Part shown: one piece after another, positions 50,902 through 59,913 of the stretch
Numbering within the stretch: position 1 is the stretch's first letter
How the letters are laid out: the number at the start of each line of letters is the position of its first letter
From: Oceanospirillum sp048265165
GTDB lineage: Bacteria; Pseudomonadota; Gammaproteobacteria; Pseudomonadales; Halomonadaceae
Assembly (NCBI RefSeq): GCF_048265165.1
Contig: NZ_JBLXCD010000006.1
Span: 124,001-188,000 of the forward strand
Direction of reading: 5' to 3'
Length of the DNA: 64,000 nucleotides
Position numbers and translations under genes: made by a program
Notes under the pieces: model-generated
Told to the model about the DNA's origin: nothing
Seen by the model: the letters and a program-made list of their open reading frames with translations, nothing else
Databases searched by the model: none

Positions 50902-53535
50902 ATGTCAACTCATGACAACAGACCGAATGATCTTCCTCTGCCTGACAGCCAAGCCGCAAGTGAGCAGGAGCTGCAGGAGATGGTGTCAGCCAATGATACC
51001 GGGGCGCGTATTCCCCATGGCTGGCAAGGAAGAGTTCTACTAGGTGTCGCGCTGCTTTGGTCTCTGTTTCAGCTATGGATAGCTTCGCCATTGCCGTTTT
51101 ATGACTGGCCGGTTATCGGCAGTTTCGGCATTTTTAATGACACAGAAGTCCGCGCTATTCACCTGGCATTCGCTACTTTTCTGGCTTTTACGGCCTATCC
51201 TGCATTCGCCGGATCCTCCCGTCGTGCGATTCCGATTGGGGATATGGTGTTATCGCTTTTAGCCGCATTTTCGGCTTCCTATATTTTTGTGTTTTACGAC
51301 CAGCTGCTCAGTCGGCCGGGGTTGCCAAATACACAGGATGTTGCCGTGGCAGTAGCCGGTTTGGTTCTACTGCTGGAAGCGACACGTCGTACTTTGGGGC
51401 CGCCGCTGATGATTGTGGCTATGGTCTTTCTGGCGTACTCGCTGGCCGGGGCTTATATGCCGGATATCATCGCCCACAAAGGGATTGACCTTGAACCTCT
51501 GATCAATCACCAATGGCTGACGACAGAAGGTGTATTTGGTATTGCTCTAGGGGTTTCTTCCAGCTTTGTTTTCCTGTTTGTGCTTTTTGGCGCTTTACTG
51601 GATAAAGCGGGGGCCGGTAACTATTTTATTCAGGTTGCCTTCTCTCTGCTGGGTCATATGCGCGGCGGCCCCGCAAAGGCGGCAGTGGTTTCTTCCGGTC
51701 TGACCGGCCTGATCTCAGGTTCGTCCATTGCCAATGTGGTGACAACCGGTACCTTTACCATTCCGATGATGAAACGGGTGGGTTTTACCTCTGAAAAAGC
51801 TGGTGCTGTTGAGGTGGCTTCCTCTGTTAATGGTCAGATTATGCCACCTGTCATGGGGGCAGCGGCTTTTCTGATGGTCGAGTATGTGGGAATCTCCTAT
51901 GTTCAGGTGATCACCCATGCTTTCCTGCCAGCCCTGATCTCCTATATCGCGCTGATCTATATCGTGCACCTTGAAGCACTGAAACAAAATATGCAGGGGT
52001 TGCCCCGGCGCACAGAGGTTAAAGCCTGGCACCTGCGCCTGATCGGGATGTTGACAGGCTTTCTGTTGACCTGTGGTACAGCGGCCATTGTGTATTATGG
52101 TATTGGCTGGATGAAACCTGCTCTGGGTGATTTTGCTTCTCCGGTGATTACCGTTCTTTTGATTGGTGTCTACGTCACTTTGGTTCGTATTGCTGCGAAA
52201 GTGCCGGACCTGAAACTGGATGATCCCAATGAACCCATGGTTCAGTTACCGGAAGTTGCGCCGACGGTTAAATCCGGTCTGCACTTTTTATTACCGGTCG
52301 TGGTTCTGGTCTGGTGCCTGATGGTTGAGCGTCTTTCCCCCGGTTTGTCAGCGTTCTGGGCAACGGTTCTGATGATTGCAATTTTATTGACTCAACGTCC
52401 TTTGATCGCTTTCTTCAGAGGTGAGACGGGTCTTAATGTTAAGATTCGTCAGGGGTTTGATGAGCTGATTGATGGTCTTATTACCGGTGCCCGCAACATG
52501 ATCGGTATCGGTATTGCGACCGCCACTGCAGGTATTATTGTTGGTGCGGTATCACAGACAGGTGTCGGGTCGGTACTGGCAGATCTGGTGGAAGTGCTCT
52601 CTATGGGTAATCTTTTACTGATGCTGCTGCTGATTGCGGTACTGAGCCTGATTTTGGGTATGGGTCTGCCAACGACAGCAAACTATATCGTCGTTTCCTC
52701 TCTGCTTGCGCCTGTGGTGATTACCCTGGGTCAGGAGGCGGGACTGATTGTGCCTCTGATTGCGGTGCATCTGTTTGTGTTCTACTTCGGTATCATGGCC
52801 GATGTAACTCCGCCTGTTGGTTTGGCTTCCTTCGCCGCAGCGGCTGTATCCGGTGGTGATCCAATTCGTACCGGCTTTGTGGCTTTCGCTTATAGCTTGC
52901 GTACTGCAGCACTGCCTTTCCTGTTTATTTTTAATACGGATCTGCTGCTGATTGATGTGACCTGGGCTGAAGGGATTCAGATCTTTATCGTTTCGACGAT
53001 TGCGATGCTGGTGTTTACCGCAGCGACACAGGGTTACTTCTTTAGCCGAAGCCGCTGGTATGAGTCGGCGCTCCTTCTGGTTATTGCATTCTCCCTGTTC
53101 CGTCCGGGATTCTGGATGGACCGGATCGTGGAGCCGTATGCGATGGTGCAGCCTGACGCTGTAGTTGCCAAGATGGCTGAGGTTGATCCGGGCACGGAGT
53201 TACGTTTCTGGATCGATGGGTTTGATGCGGTTGGTAACCCCCGTTCCTTTGTGACGGTAATGTCTCTGGGAAGTGGTGAGACAGGCTTTGATCGCTTAGC
53301 GGATACCGGACTTGAGCTGCTGCAGGATGGTGAGCGCCTGATTGTCGATTACGTTGGGTTTGACAGTGTGGCTGAGAAAGCAGGTTTGGCTTTCGATCAA
53401 CAGATCACAGGGATTCAGATTCCTGTGGCCCAGCCACCCCGTGAGCTAATCTATATTCCAACGTTGGGGCTTTTGTTCCTGATTATTTGGCTGCAGCGCC
53501 GGCGGCATCCGGCACTGCAACAGCAGGCTGCTTAA
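50902..53535 (+). CDS. TRAP transporter fused permease (DctQM) with DUF3394 domain
   Basis: An 877-residue inner-membrane TRAP permease in which the small 4-helix DctQ and large 12-helix DctM parts are fused, as usual for TAXI systems. SSGLTGLISGSSIANVVTTGTFTIPMMKR and GLPTTANYIVVSSLLAPVV are DctM signatures. After the last carrier helices, a soluble C-terminal part (about 735-850, ending in one more helix) fits DUF3394. It works with the TAXI protein upstream, driven by a sodium or proton gradient. An unusual acidic soluble N-terminus of about 40 residues precedes TM1. Confidence 0.92.
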   Translation: MSTHDNRPNDLPLPDSQAASEQELQEMVSANDTGARIPHGWQGRVLLGVALLWSLFQLWIASPLPFYDWPVIGSFGIFNDTEVRAIHLAFATFLAFTAYPAFAGSSRRAIPIGDMVLSLLAAFSASYIFVFYDQLLSRPGLPNTQDVAVAVAGLVLLLEATRRTLGPPLMIVAMVFLAYSLAGAYMPDIIAHKGIDLEPLINHQWLTTEGVFGIALGVSSSFVFLFVLFGALLDKAGAGNYFIQVAFSLLGHMRGGPAKAAVVSSGLTGLISGSSIANVVTTGTFTIPMMKRVGFTSEKAGAVEVASSVNGQIMPPVMGAAAFLMVEYVGISYVQVITHAFLPALISYIALIYIVHLEALKQNMQGLPRRTEVKAWHLRLIGMLTGFLLTCGTAAIVYYGIGWMKPALGDFASPVITVLLIGVYVTLVRIAAKVPDLKLDDPNEPMVQLPEVAPTVKSGLHFLLPVVVLVWCLMVERLSPGLSAFWATVLMIAILLTQRPLIAFFRGETGLNVKIRQGFDELIDGLITGARNMIGIGIATATAGIIVGAVSQTGVGSVLADLVEVLSMGNLLLMLLLIAVLSLILGMGLPTTANYIVVSSLLAPVVITLGQEAGLIVPLIAVHLFVFYFGIMADVTPPVGLASFAAAAVSGGDPIRTGFVAFAYSLRTAALPFLFIFNTDLLLIDVTWAEGIQIFIVSTIAMLVFTAATQGYFFSRSRWYESALLLVIAFSLFRPGFWMDRIVEPYAMVQPDAVVAKMAEVDPGTELRFWIDGFDAVGNPRSFVTVMSLGSGETGFDRLADTGLELLQDGERLIVDYVGFDSVAEKAGLAFDQQITGIQIPVAQPPRELIYIPTLGLLFLIIWLQRRRHPALQQQAA

Positions 53536-53707
53536 TATCTGCTCTTAATATCGATAACAGGGATTGCAGCCACTGTGGCTTAACTTTTAATATTAATTAG
53601 TCTTAATTATAAAGTTACCGTCAGAGTGGCTGGTTACAGCTCCATATTCAGGTGCCCTTTGTCTTCCGACTTAGGGCGCTATAAGAGGTTGTCAGGAGAA
53701 GAAGCGA

Positions 53708-54139
53708 ATGTTTAAGAAAGTATTGGTGCCAGTGGACCTGGGAGAGCCGGGTTTCTGCCAGAAGGCTATTGATCTTGCCTTGCGGGAAGTACGGGATAAC
53801 CAGGCTGAATTGCATCTGATTACCGTTGTTCCTGGGTACAGTAACCCGATTGTTGCCGGGTATTTTAGCGAAGATGAGCACGATCAGGCGGTTCATCGTA
53901 TTGCCGAACAGCTGCAGCAGTTTGCCCATGACAAACTGCCTGAGAATTTACATCCGGTGATGAAAGTATATGAAGGCTCACCCGCTGAGCATATTCTTTC
54001 GCATATCAAGCATCATGATATTGATCTGGTTATATTGGCGGCTCACCACAGATCCCGTCTGGATGAGTTTTTGCTGGGTTCAGTTTCCGCCCGTGTGGCA
54101 GAGCGTTCCCACTGTTCTGTGATGCTGATACGCAACTAA
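53708..54139 (+). CDS. Universal stress protein (UspA family)
   Basis: A 143-residue single Usp domain with Rossmann-like fold: FKKVLVPVDLGEPGF at the start and FLLGSVSARVAERSHCSVMLIRN at the end. The first glycines of the G-x2-G-x9-G-S ATP motif are replaced (HHRSRLDEFLLGS), so ATP binding may be weak or absent. Usp genes often follow TRAP operons, where a Usp (TeaD in Halomonas) regulates the transporter, so a role in tuning this TAXI-TRAP system is plausible. A terminator follows. Confidence 0.88.
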   Translation: MFKKVLVPVDLGEPGFCQKAIDLALREVRDNQAELHLITVVPGYSNPIVAGYFSEDEHDQAVHRIAEQLQQFAHDKLPENLHPVMKVYEGSPAEHILSHIKHHDIDLVILAAHHRSRLDEFLLGSVSARVAERSHCSVMLIRN

Positions 54140-54185
54140 ACCTGGTATGCCCTAACCCGGCATTAAGTTCAGATATCAGATCGAA

Positions 54186-54231
54186 AGCCCGGTGCAAGGT
54201 ACATTAGTTAGTACTTGCACTGGGCTTTTTT
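54186..54231 (+). terminator. Intrinsic terminator after the usp gene
   Basis: AGCCC..GTGCAAG..TAC pairs with GTACTTGCACTGGGCT, then T5. It closes the TAXI-TRAP-usp unit. Confidence 0.85.
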
Positions 54232-54293
54232 ATATTGTGTAAGTCTGTGCTGCGTGGATTTATGGGAGAGTATCTGCTGCAGCTAATGAGACG

Positions 54294-55388
54294 CTATAGC
54301 CCCTGAACAGGAATGCGGCAGCAGAGCTGGCCGTCTTCATCTATTTCAGTAAATCTTCCCTGTAGTTGCTGACAGATCTGTTGCAGGCTCTGGCGCAGCT
54401 GCTCAGCCCAGTGGGAATGGTTAAACAAAGGTTGCCCCTCGCTCTGTTCCACCTTTAAGAGTAATTCCTGAGCTTTTTCACCTTTCTGAATCCGTATTTT
54501 CAGGTCATGGCCCTGTGCCTGGAGCAACGCCAGCTCAATGGCGGCGGTGAGCATAAGCTGAAATCGTGCGGTATCCCATGTCACAACTTCGGGTAGTTCA
54601 GCGGCCAGATGATAGTCCAGAACCCAGCCATCCTGTCGGCTTTGGGGCAGGTAGTTCAGCAGTGTAGCGTTTATCGTTTCTGCAATAGAGGCGGCCTGAA
54701 GCTCTGTGGCCGGTAGCTTATCATTCAGGCAGAGCGAAAGGGCATAATGGAGCCTTTGCTGGTGGGCATAAAGATCGCGGGCTAGCTCATTGGCAACAGG
54801 ATTCAGTTCCAGCTTGCTCAGACGCTTGCTTTGCTTCAGTGCCGGTGCAACATGTTGCAGTAGCGTACCTGCGATTTCAGGTAAGACTTCTGAGAAAGCG
54901 TTGGCTTCGGGTTGAGGTGAGGCTTCGCCGTGCATCGCAATGCCGCCATTTATGGGTTTTATCTGCTCGCGGGCAAGTTTTATATCCCGGTAGGAGCGTA
55001 ACGCGACAATAACCGATGTGAGTAATCGGGATGCCGACAGCTCAGCTTTACTGAGGTAATCGTTAATATCGTAATCAATAATGACCTGTGCTTCCGGGGC
55101 ATAACCCGGATGGCCGGTGCGCAGAATAATACGGACATCAGGTTTGTTCAGTGTTTCGCGAATGTGCTTTACCAGCTGCAGCCCGGCGCTTTCTGTCTCC
55201 ATCACAACATCAAGCAAAATCAGAGCGATATCAGGGTGCTGTGCCAGCTGAGCTTTTGCTTCGATACTACTCATAGCACTGATCAGCTCAATCGGTCGCT
55301 GTTCAAACTCGTAATCACGAAAAATCATCCGGGTGATGCCGTGAATGCCTTCTTCATCATCAACAATCAATATTTTCCAGGGAATCAT
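54294..55388 (-). CDS. Response regulator with kinase-like output domain
   Basis: A 364-residue protein. The receiver domain (about 1-130) has VDDEEG, phosphoacceptor Asp near 58 (LILLDVVMETE), LRTGHPGYA and YLSKAEL switch residues. No DNA-binding or GGDEF domain follows; instead residues 180-364 look like a degenerate dimerisation helix pair plus ATPase-like fold (VVTWDTARFQLMLTAAIELALLQAQGHDLKIRI in the N-box place), without a recognisable phosphorylatable His or G-boxes. It may act through protein contact. It lies 93 bases after the AraC-solenoid gene on the same strand. Confidence 0.75.
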   Translation of the reverse strand: MIPWKILIVDDEEGIHGITRMIFRDYEFEQRPIELISAMSSIEAKAQLAQHPDIALILLDVVMETESAGLQLVKHIRETLNKPDVRIILRTGHPGYAPEAQVIIDYDINDYLSKAELSASRLLTSVIVALRSYRDIKLAREQIKPINGGIAMHGEASPQPEANAFSEVLPEIAGTLLQHVAPALKQSKRLSKLELNPVANELARDLYAHQQRLHYALSLCLNDKLPATELQAASIAETINATLLNYLPQSRQDGWVLDYHLAAELPEVVTWDTARFQLMLTAAIELALLQAQGHDLKIRIQKGEKAQELLLKVEQSEGQPLFNHSHWAEQLRQSLQQICQQLQGRFTEIDEDGQLCCRIPVQGL

Positions 55389-55481
55389 AGGCCGGTATCA
55401 TATCTGTGTGAAAAGGTGGCATATTGTGCCAGTAAATGGCTCTTTTGGCTGTAGTTTTACGTATCAGCCGACCGATAAGGA

Positions 55482-58400
55482 TCAGTCTGAAATTATTTTA
55501 ACTTTCTGCTGCTCAATCTGCTTAACCTTAGAGCTTGCCCCCCAGCGTTGGAAAAGCTGGCGTGCTTTATTCAGGCAAAATTCTGCCAGCACTCTCTGAC
55601 CTGTCTCTGATAACAGATCCGCATAGCGTTCAAAGGCAATGGCCCGATGGCATTGCATTTTGCTGTCGCTAAAAGCTTGGATTGCCTGCTCATACAAAGG
55701 GACGCAGTCCTCGGGACTTTTCCCGGTCAATCGGTTTTTTTCTGCCTGAAGCAGTAAATACTGCCCGGAGAAATTTTCCGGACAATGGCTGCTCCAAAGC
55801 TCAAAGCGGGATTCGGTTTGCTCGATGATCCTAAGCCGCCGTGGGCTAAGTTGTTGCTCCTGTTGGGATTGCATCAGACGCATCAGGCCAAGACAAAAGA
55901 GTGTTTCACTGATCATCAGGTGACCGGGAAGATCTTTCTCAAGCTGTGCCTGCCAGTGATACAGTTGGGGCCAGATCTGTTGCTTATTCAGCAGTAATGC
56001 AGCGCGAATGAGATTTGCGGCCTGTAGTGGATGATGGTATTCCGGCACTGCCGGAAGCAGAGCTTTGTCCTGAAGATAGTCCGCCAGCAAGGTACCTGCT
56101 GTACGCAGTGTTTGAGCAAAGGCCGGGTTCAATGACGGCAGCGACTGAATATCCTGCAGACAGCGCTGGCGAATTCGGTTAAGGGAGGATTCGCCATTAA
56201 GAGTGTTTAACTGGTACCAAGTAAGGCGTTGCTCATGGCTAAGAAGTGGGTCGCCTTTCCGGCGGACACTATCCCCCAGTTTTCGTAGCGTATGCATGAC
56301 CTGACTGACCGGTTCCAGCCAGTGCTGAATCTGGCTGCAATACCAGAGATCGGTGGCTTCTGATGTAGCTCTGTAACGGGTCTGGTGGGCGGTGATACTG
56401 GTCGGCGAGTGTGGATTCGGCGGCTTGTGTGCGGCTTCAAGGTTTAAACCCTGCTGCAGAATCTCAGTGCAGAGTGTGTAGTCACCACAGAACCAGCTGG
56501 CGACCCATGCATAGCCAACAAATGCATAGCGGGCTAAGGCCCGAAGTGTATCAATATCAGGGTTGCGGCGGTTATCGGAGGGTTCCTGTGAGGTGCTGCT
56601 GACGAGCTGCGGAAACCTCAGGCAGTGCTCTGTCATCGAGCTGAGCGCACAGGCGGCCAGTAGTGGTTCAGACCGTTGGCGGGCCAATTGGCTGACCGAC
56701 TCCAGAAGAGAGAGCTTACCGATGGTATCTGCAACAGAGTGCTCCGTTTTCTTTGGTGGCGCTTTTTTCTTCGGCGGCACTTTGCGCAAAGCCTGAATCC
56801 TTTCCAGTGTTTGCAGTAAATAAAGCAACCGGTCCTGATCCCCTTGTGGAATCTCCGGTTGCAGATGCGCAAGCAGAAGATCCAGAGCCTCCTGAGGCTG
56901 CCCCAGCCGTTGCAGAATTTGAGCTTTAAGCAGAAAGAGGTCATAGCTCTGGGGCTCTGCGATCTCTGTTTTGGTCTCGTGCAGGAGTATGGCCTGATCT
57001 GCGGCTAACAGTGCTGTTTTCAGGTTATTGATTTTTAAGCAGAGCAGTGCCTGTTGTGCCAATAGCTCCGCTAGTATCTGGTGCGTCCGAGGGGGAGTCA
57101 TCTTCTGTTTCGAAGGCAGTGCTGCACCGCCCGGTTTTGGCAGGCACTGACTCAGATGCTGCCCGGCCTGGGTGATATAGTAAAGGGCGTGGTGCGTATC
57201 CGTCTGCTTCAGAATGTTTCTGGCCGCAATCTGGTTTAGCCGGGCAATAAACTGAGGGTTGAGCTCTGCTGCTTCAGTTTCCGGGATTGGCCGGATTCTG
57301 TTTAGATGATAAAGCGTTTCTGTCAGCTGCTGCTGAGCGTCTGAGGTGAGCCCAATATCCTCATTTATATCTTCCTGGCGGCTTGTTTCCGGGATAGGCA
57401 GGGTTTTAATCAGCGCTTTAGCTAAGAACTGGCCAAATTTCCGGTGCAGTTCCTGTTGCTCCGCTGTCGGAATATTTTGCAACAGCTGCTCACGTATAGC
57501 TGGTTGGCTGAAACGGAACTCCAGTGCTTCCTCCTGCTCTGAGACCGGCTCGATAAGGCCTTCCTGTTGTGCAGGCCATAAGTGGATGATTAACCGGGCT
57601 TCTGGGTCTGAGCTGATGGCTGCCAGATGATTCAGGCTAAAGGTCTCACCGAAGATCGCCGCACGCCTCAGGTGTTTTAGACCGAATGGATTGAGTTTCT
57701 GCAGCTTTTCCGGCAACAGATTGCATATATTGCTGGCGGTAACGTTTGCGTGCAGCTGGGCCGTATCCTCACCCGGCAATAAAGATGCTTCAAGGGATGC
57801 CGGTGAAAAAGGAGGAGAGGGCACCAAAGCGGGGTCAGGCTCAACTGACCAGCCTTCGGGTGAAGTCGCTGTGCTGTGCCGTTGATCATTAAGCTGCTGG
57901 CGGTAGCGGCTGGGCGGCATTCCTGCCCAGCGTTTAAACGCTTTCTGAAATGCAGATTGATTGGAGAAGCCCAGCTGGAAAGCGATCTCCCCAAAGCTGA
58001 GCTCACCCTTACGGATCATCTGCAGACAAAGCTCTTTTCGCGTTTGGTCGTAAAGGGTCTGGAAGTTGGTGTTTAATTCGCCCAGCTTGCGCTGTAGCGT
58101 ACGCAGGCTCAGCCCCAGCTGCCGGGCAACCTCTTCCCGTCGGATAACATCCCCCTGTGACAGTATCTGCTCCCGGATCAGGTGACGAATCTGAGCGGTC
58201 AGGGCCAGCTTTTTATGGCTGGCACCTAATAAAGCATCCGCAAACTCTCTGTGTAACTGGTGCATCTCGCGGTTGGCGTCGGTACAGGGGAGAGAAAGGT
58301 ACTGATTAGCCAGAAGTATGCTGTTATTCCCGGCCTCAAAGTTCACCTCAGCGGCGAATAGCTGGTGGTAACGGTGGCCGCTTGGTGGCTCAGGGTAAGC

Positions 58401-58982
58401 CAGATCGACTTGCTGTACGGGAATCTGCTGACCCGTGAGCCAGCGAGGCCAGTTCAGCAGGCAGGCCAGAAAAAATTCCGCTACGTTGCGGGTTTCATCT
58501 TCGATGTCCAGTGTCAAACGGGTAAACTGCTTGTCCTGGGTAAGTCTTAATGTGGCACTCTCAAATAAAATGGGCAGATACTCTTCCAGAACTTCCAGGG
58601 CGTCTCCCAGTGTATCCGCAGTTGAAATAAGAAAGCCTGTCGAGCCCAGCATTCTGGGCTGGGTAGCTTCGGCCAGTCTCAGGCTGATATAAGGATTGCT
58701 ACTGGCTTTGGCCAACCGGGAAAGAACCTGTGAGAACTTATCAGCAGGAAAGCGGGTGTCTGGTCGGGTAAAATCGTCTTGGTTTAAACCCACGTCATCC
58801 ATAAGCTGCTGCTGGAGTGAGCCTGGAGAGGGGGAGGCATTTTGTGTCTGCGTGGGTATGCCGGTTTGTGTCTGTGTGGGTATGTCGGCGTCTGGCGTAC
58901 CGGATTCAGGCAGTGCAGTATAGTGCCTTGCCAGTTGCAGAATGGGCTCAAGAAGTTTACTGGAAGCTGTGGCGGTTGGCAT
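55482..58982 (-). CDS. AraC-type regulator fused to a large helical solenoid
   Basis: A 1166-residue protein of unusual make-up. Residues 75-255 fit the arabinose-operon-regulator-like ligand domain found in OruR/ArgR-type AraC proteins, and 262-362 hold the double helix-turn-helix (REEVARQLGLSLRTLQRKL, then GEIAFQLGFSNQSAFQKAFKRWAGMPPSRYR). About 430-530 look like the winged-helix module that follows STAND NTPases (LRRAAIFGETFSLNHLAAI...GLIEPV...RFSQPAIREQLLQ), and from 540 to the end are TPR-like helices, but no P-loop NTPase is present. The N-terminus contains an 8-residue repeat. Confidence 0.8.
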   Translation of the reverse strand: MPTATASSKLLEPILQLARHYTALPESGTPDADIPTQTQTGIPTQTQNASPSPGSLQQQLMDDVGLNQDDFTRPDTRFPADKFSQVLSRLAKASSNPYISLRLAEATQPRMLGSTGFLISTADTLGDALEVLEEYLPILFESATLRLTQDKQFTRLTLDIEDETRNVAEFFLACLLNWPRWLTGQQIPVQQVDLAYPEPPSGHRYHQLFAAEVNFEAGNNSILLANQYLSLPCTDANREMHQLHREFADALLGASHKKLALTAQIRHLIREQILSQGDVIRREEVARQLGLSLRTLQRKLGELNTNFQTLYDQTRKELCLQMIRKGELSFGEIAFQLGFSNQSAFQKAFKRWAGMPPSRYRQQLNDQRHSTATSPEGWSVEPDPALVPSPPFSPASLEASLLPGEDTAQLHANVTASNICNLLPEKLQKLNPFGLKHLRRAAIFGETFSLNHLAAISSDPEARLIIHLWPAQQEGLIEPVSEQEEALEFRFSQPAIREQLLQNIPTAEQQELHRKFGQFLAKALIKTLPIPETSRQEDINEDIGLTSDAQQQLTETLYHLNRIRPIPETEAAELNPQFIARLNQIAARNILKQTDTHHALYYITQAGQHLSQCLPKPGGAALPSKQKMTPPRTHQILAELLAQQALLCLKINNLKTALLAADQAILLHETKTEIAEPQSYDLFLLKAQILQRLGQPQEALDLLLAHLQPEIPQGDQDRLLYLLQTLERIQALRKVPPKKKAPPKKTEHSVADTIGKLSLLESVSQLARQRSEPLLAACALSSMTEHCLRFPQLVSSTSQEPSDNRRNPDIDTLRALARYAFVGYAWVASWFCGDYTLCTEILQQGLNLEAAHKPPNPHSPTSITAHQTRYRATSEATDLWYCSQIQHWLEPVSQVMHTLRKLGDSVRRKGDPLLSHEQRLTWYQLNTLNGESSLNRIRQRCLQDIQSLPSLNPAFAQTLRTAGTLLADYLQDKALLPAVPEYHHPLQAANLIRAALLLNKQQIWPQLYHWQAQLEKDLPGHLMISETLFCLGLMRLMQSQQEQQLSPRRLRIIEQTESRFELWSSHCPENFSGQYLLLQAEKNRLTGKSPEDCVPLYEQAIQAFSDSKMQCHRAIAFERYADLLSETGQRVLAEFCLNKARQLFQRWGASSKVKQIEQQKVKIISD
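58841..58888 (-). repeat. 24-bp tandem duplication in the AraC-solenoid gene
   Basis: Two adjacent 24-base copies differing at two positions encode IPTQTQTG/IPTQTQNA near residues 34-49. The segment is in a Pro/Thr/Gln-rich linker and keeps frame. Confidence 0.85.
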
Positions 58983-59046
58983 AAAATGAGTGATAATGCG
59001 CTGGTTGATTTTGAATGTTGTTTCGCTTTAAGGGTATCACAGAGCT

Positions 59047-59871
59047 TTGACTGATTATTCCTTCCGTGCCATAAATCCCATGGCTTTTTTGGCTTTCATG
59101 CTATTTTTCTGCCTTGTCCGGCCTCTTGCCGCTTCGGATTCAGGCTCAAGGGCGGTTGACGCGATCATCTTAAAGGTAGGGATGCCTCAGCCGGGTGTTG
59201 TGCCTTTTTTTTGGCAGGACCGGCAAGGGGACTTCCGTGGTATTTATGCGGATACCCTGCGTTTGGTCGTATCGCGTATAGCATTGGATCTGGAGCGGCC
59301 GGTTAAGCTTGAATTTATCCCCCTGTCACAGGCCAGGCTATTGCGGCAGTTTGAGGCCGGAGATATTAATGTGGAAGCCGGCGTTGTGCCTGTTCAGCCT
59401 GCCCCCGGTGCAGATCCCAGTATAAGGCTGGCGGAACTGTCTCTTTTTACCCGACCTTATGGGGTGGTGAATAATGTGATTATTTACCAGTCGGAACTCT
59501 CTTTTCCGCTCTTTATTTTACCGGATCTGAAGGGGCGTCGGGTTGCTACGGTGCGGGGAAGTCCTGTACCCAATGGTTTGATTCGGGAAGATTTTTCCAA
59601 TCAATGGCAAATAGCTCAGCGGGTACACCGTGGGTGGAATGACATTGGCCTGATGACGGAGGCGGTCGCCCTCTATTATCAGATTAGTGGGAGACTGAGT
59701 TACAGGATTTCACTGCCTTACGCCAGTAACTCAGTGTCTTTTCGGTTGCACAGAGAGCTGAAACCTTTACTCGATCCCTTCAATCGGGCCCTCGCTAATC
59801 TGGAAGCCGAAGGCAAGCTTGATCAGTTGGTTTGTGACTATCTGTGTGGCACGGCACCGTCTTCGCCATGA
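59047..59871 (+). CDS. Periplasmic SBP_bac_3-like substrate-binding protein
   Basis: About 274 residues with a hydrophobic signal segment (MAFLAFMLFFCLVRPLAAS) and the two-lobe fold of polar amino acid-binding proteins: LKVGMPQPGVVPFFWQDRQGDFRGIYADTLRLV, QFEAGDINVEAGVVP and LKGRRVATVRGSPVPNGLI. There is no transporter gene near, so it may be a stand-alone receptor or sensor-like protein. The start is uncertain: TTG 59047 gives a basic n-region, ATG 59080 lacks one; neither has a strong ribosome site. It is divergent from the AraC-solenoid gene across 64 bases and may be its target. Confidence 0.72.
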   Translation: MTDYSFRAINPMAFLAFMLFFCLVRPLAASDSGSRAVDAIILKVGMPQPGVVPFFWQDRQGDFRGIYADTLRLVVSRIALDLERPVKLEFIPLSQARLLRQFEAGDINVEAGVVPVQPAPGADPSIRLAELSLFTRPYGVVNNVIIYQSELSFPLFILPDLKGRRVATVRGSPVPNGLIREDFSNQWQIAQRVHRGWNDIGLMTEAVALYYQISGRLSYRISLPYASNSVSFRLHRELKPLLDPFNRALANLEAEGKLDQLVCDYLCGTAPSSP

Positions 59872-59913
59872 TCTGGCCAGGCCCCACCACGCTTTCGGCT
59901 GTTGGAACAGTCT

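Noticed and set aside
55345..58923. Many 60-95 codon plus-strand frames inside the AraC-solenoid gene
   Set aside because: All are shadow frames in the GC-rich third-position pattern of the minus-strand gene.
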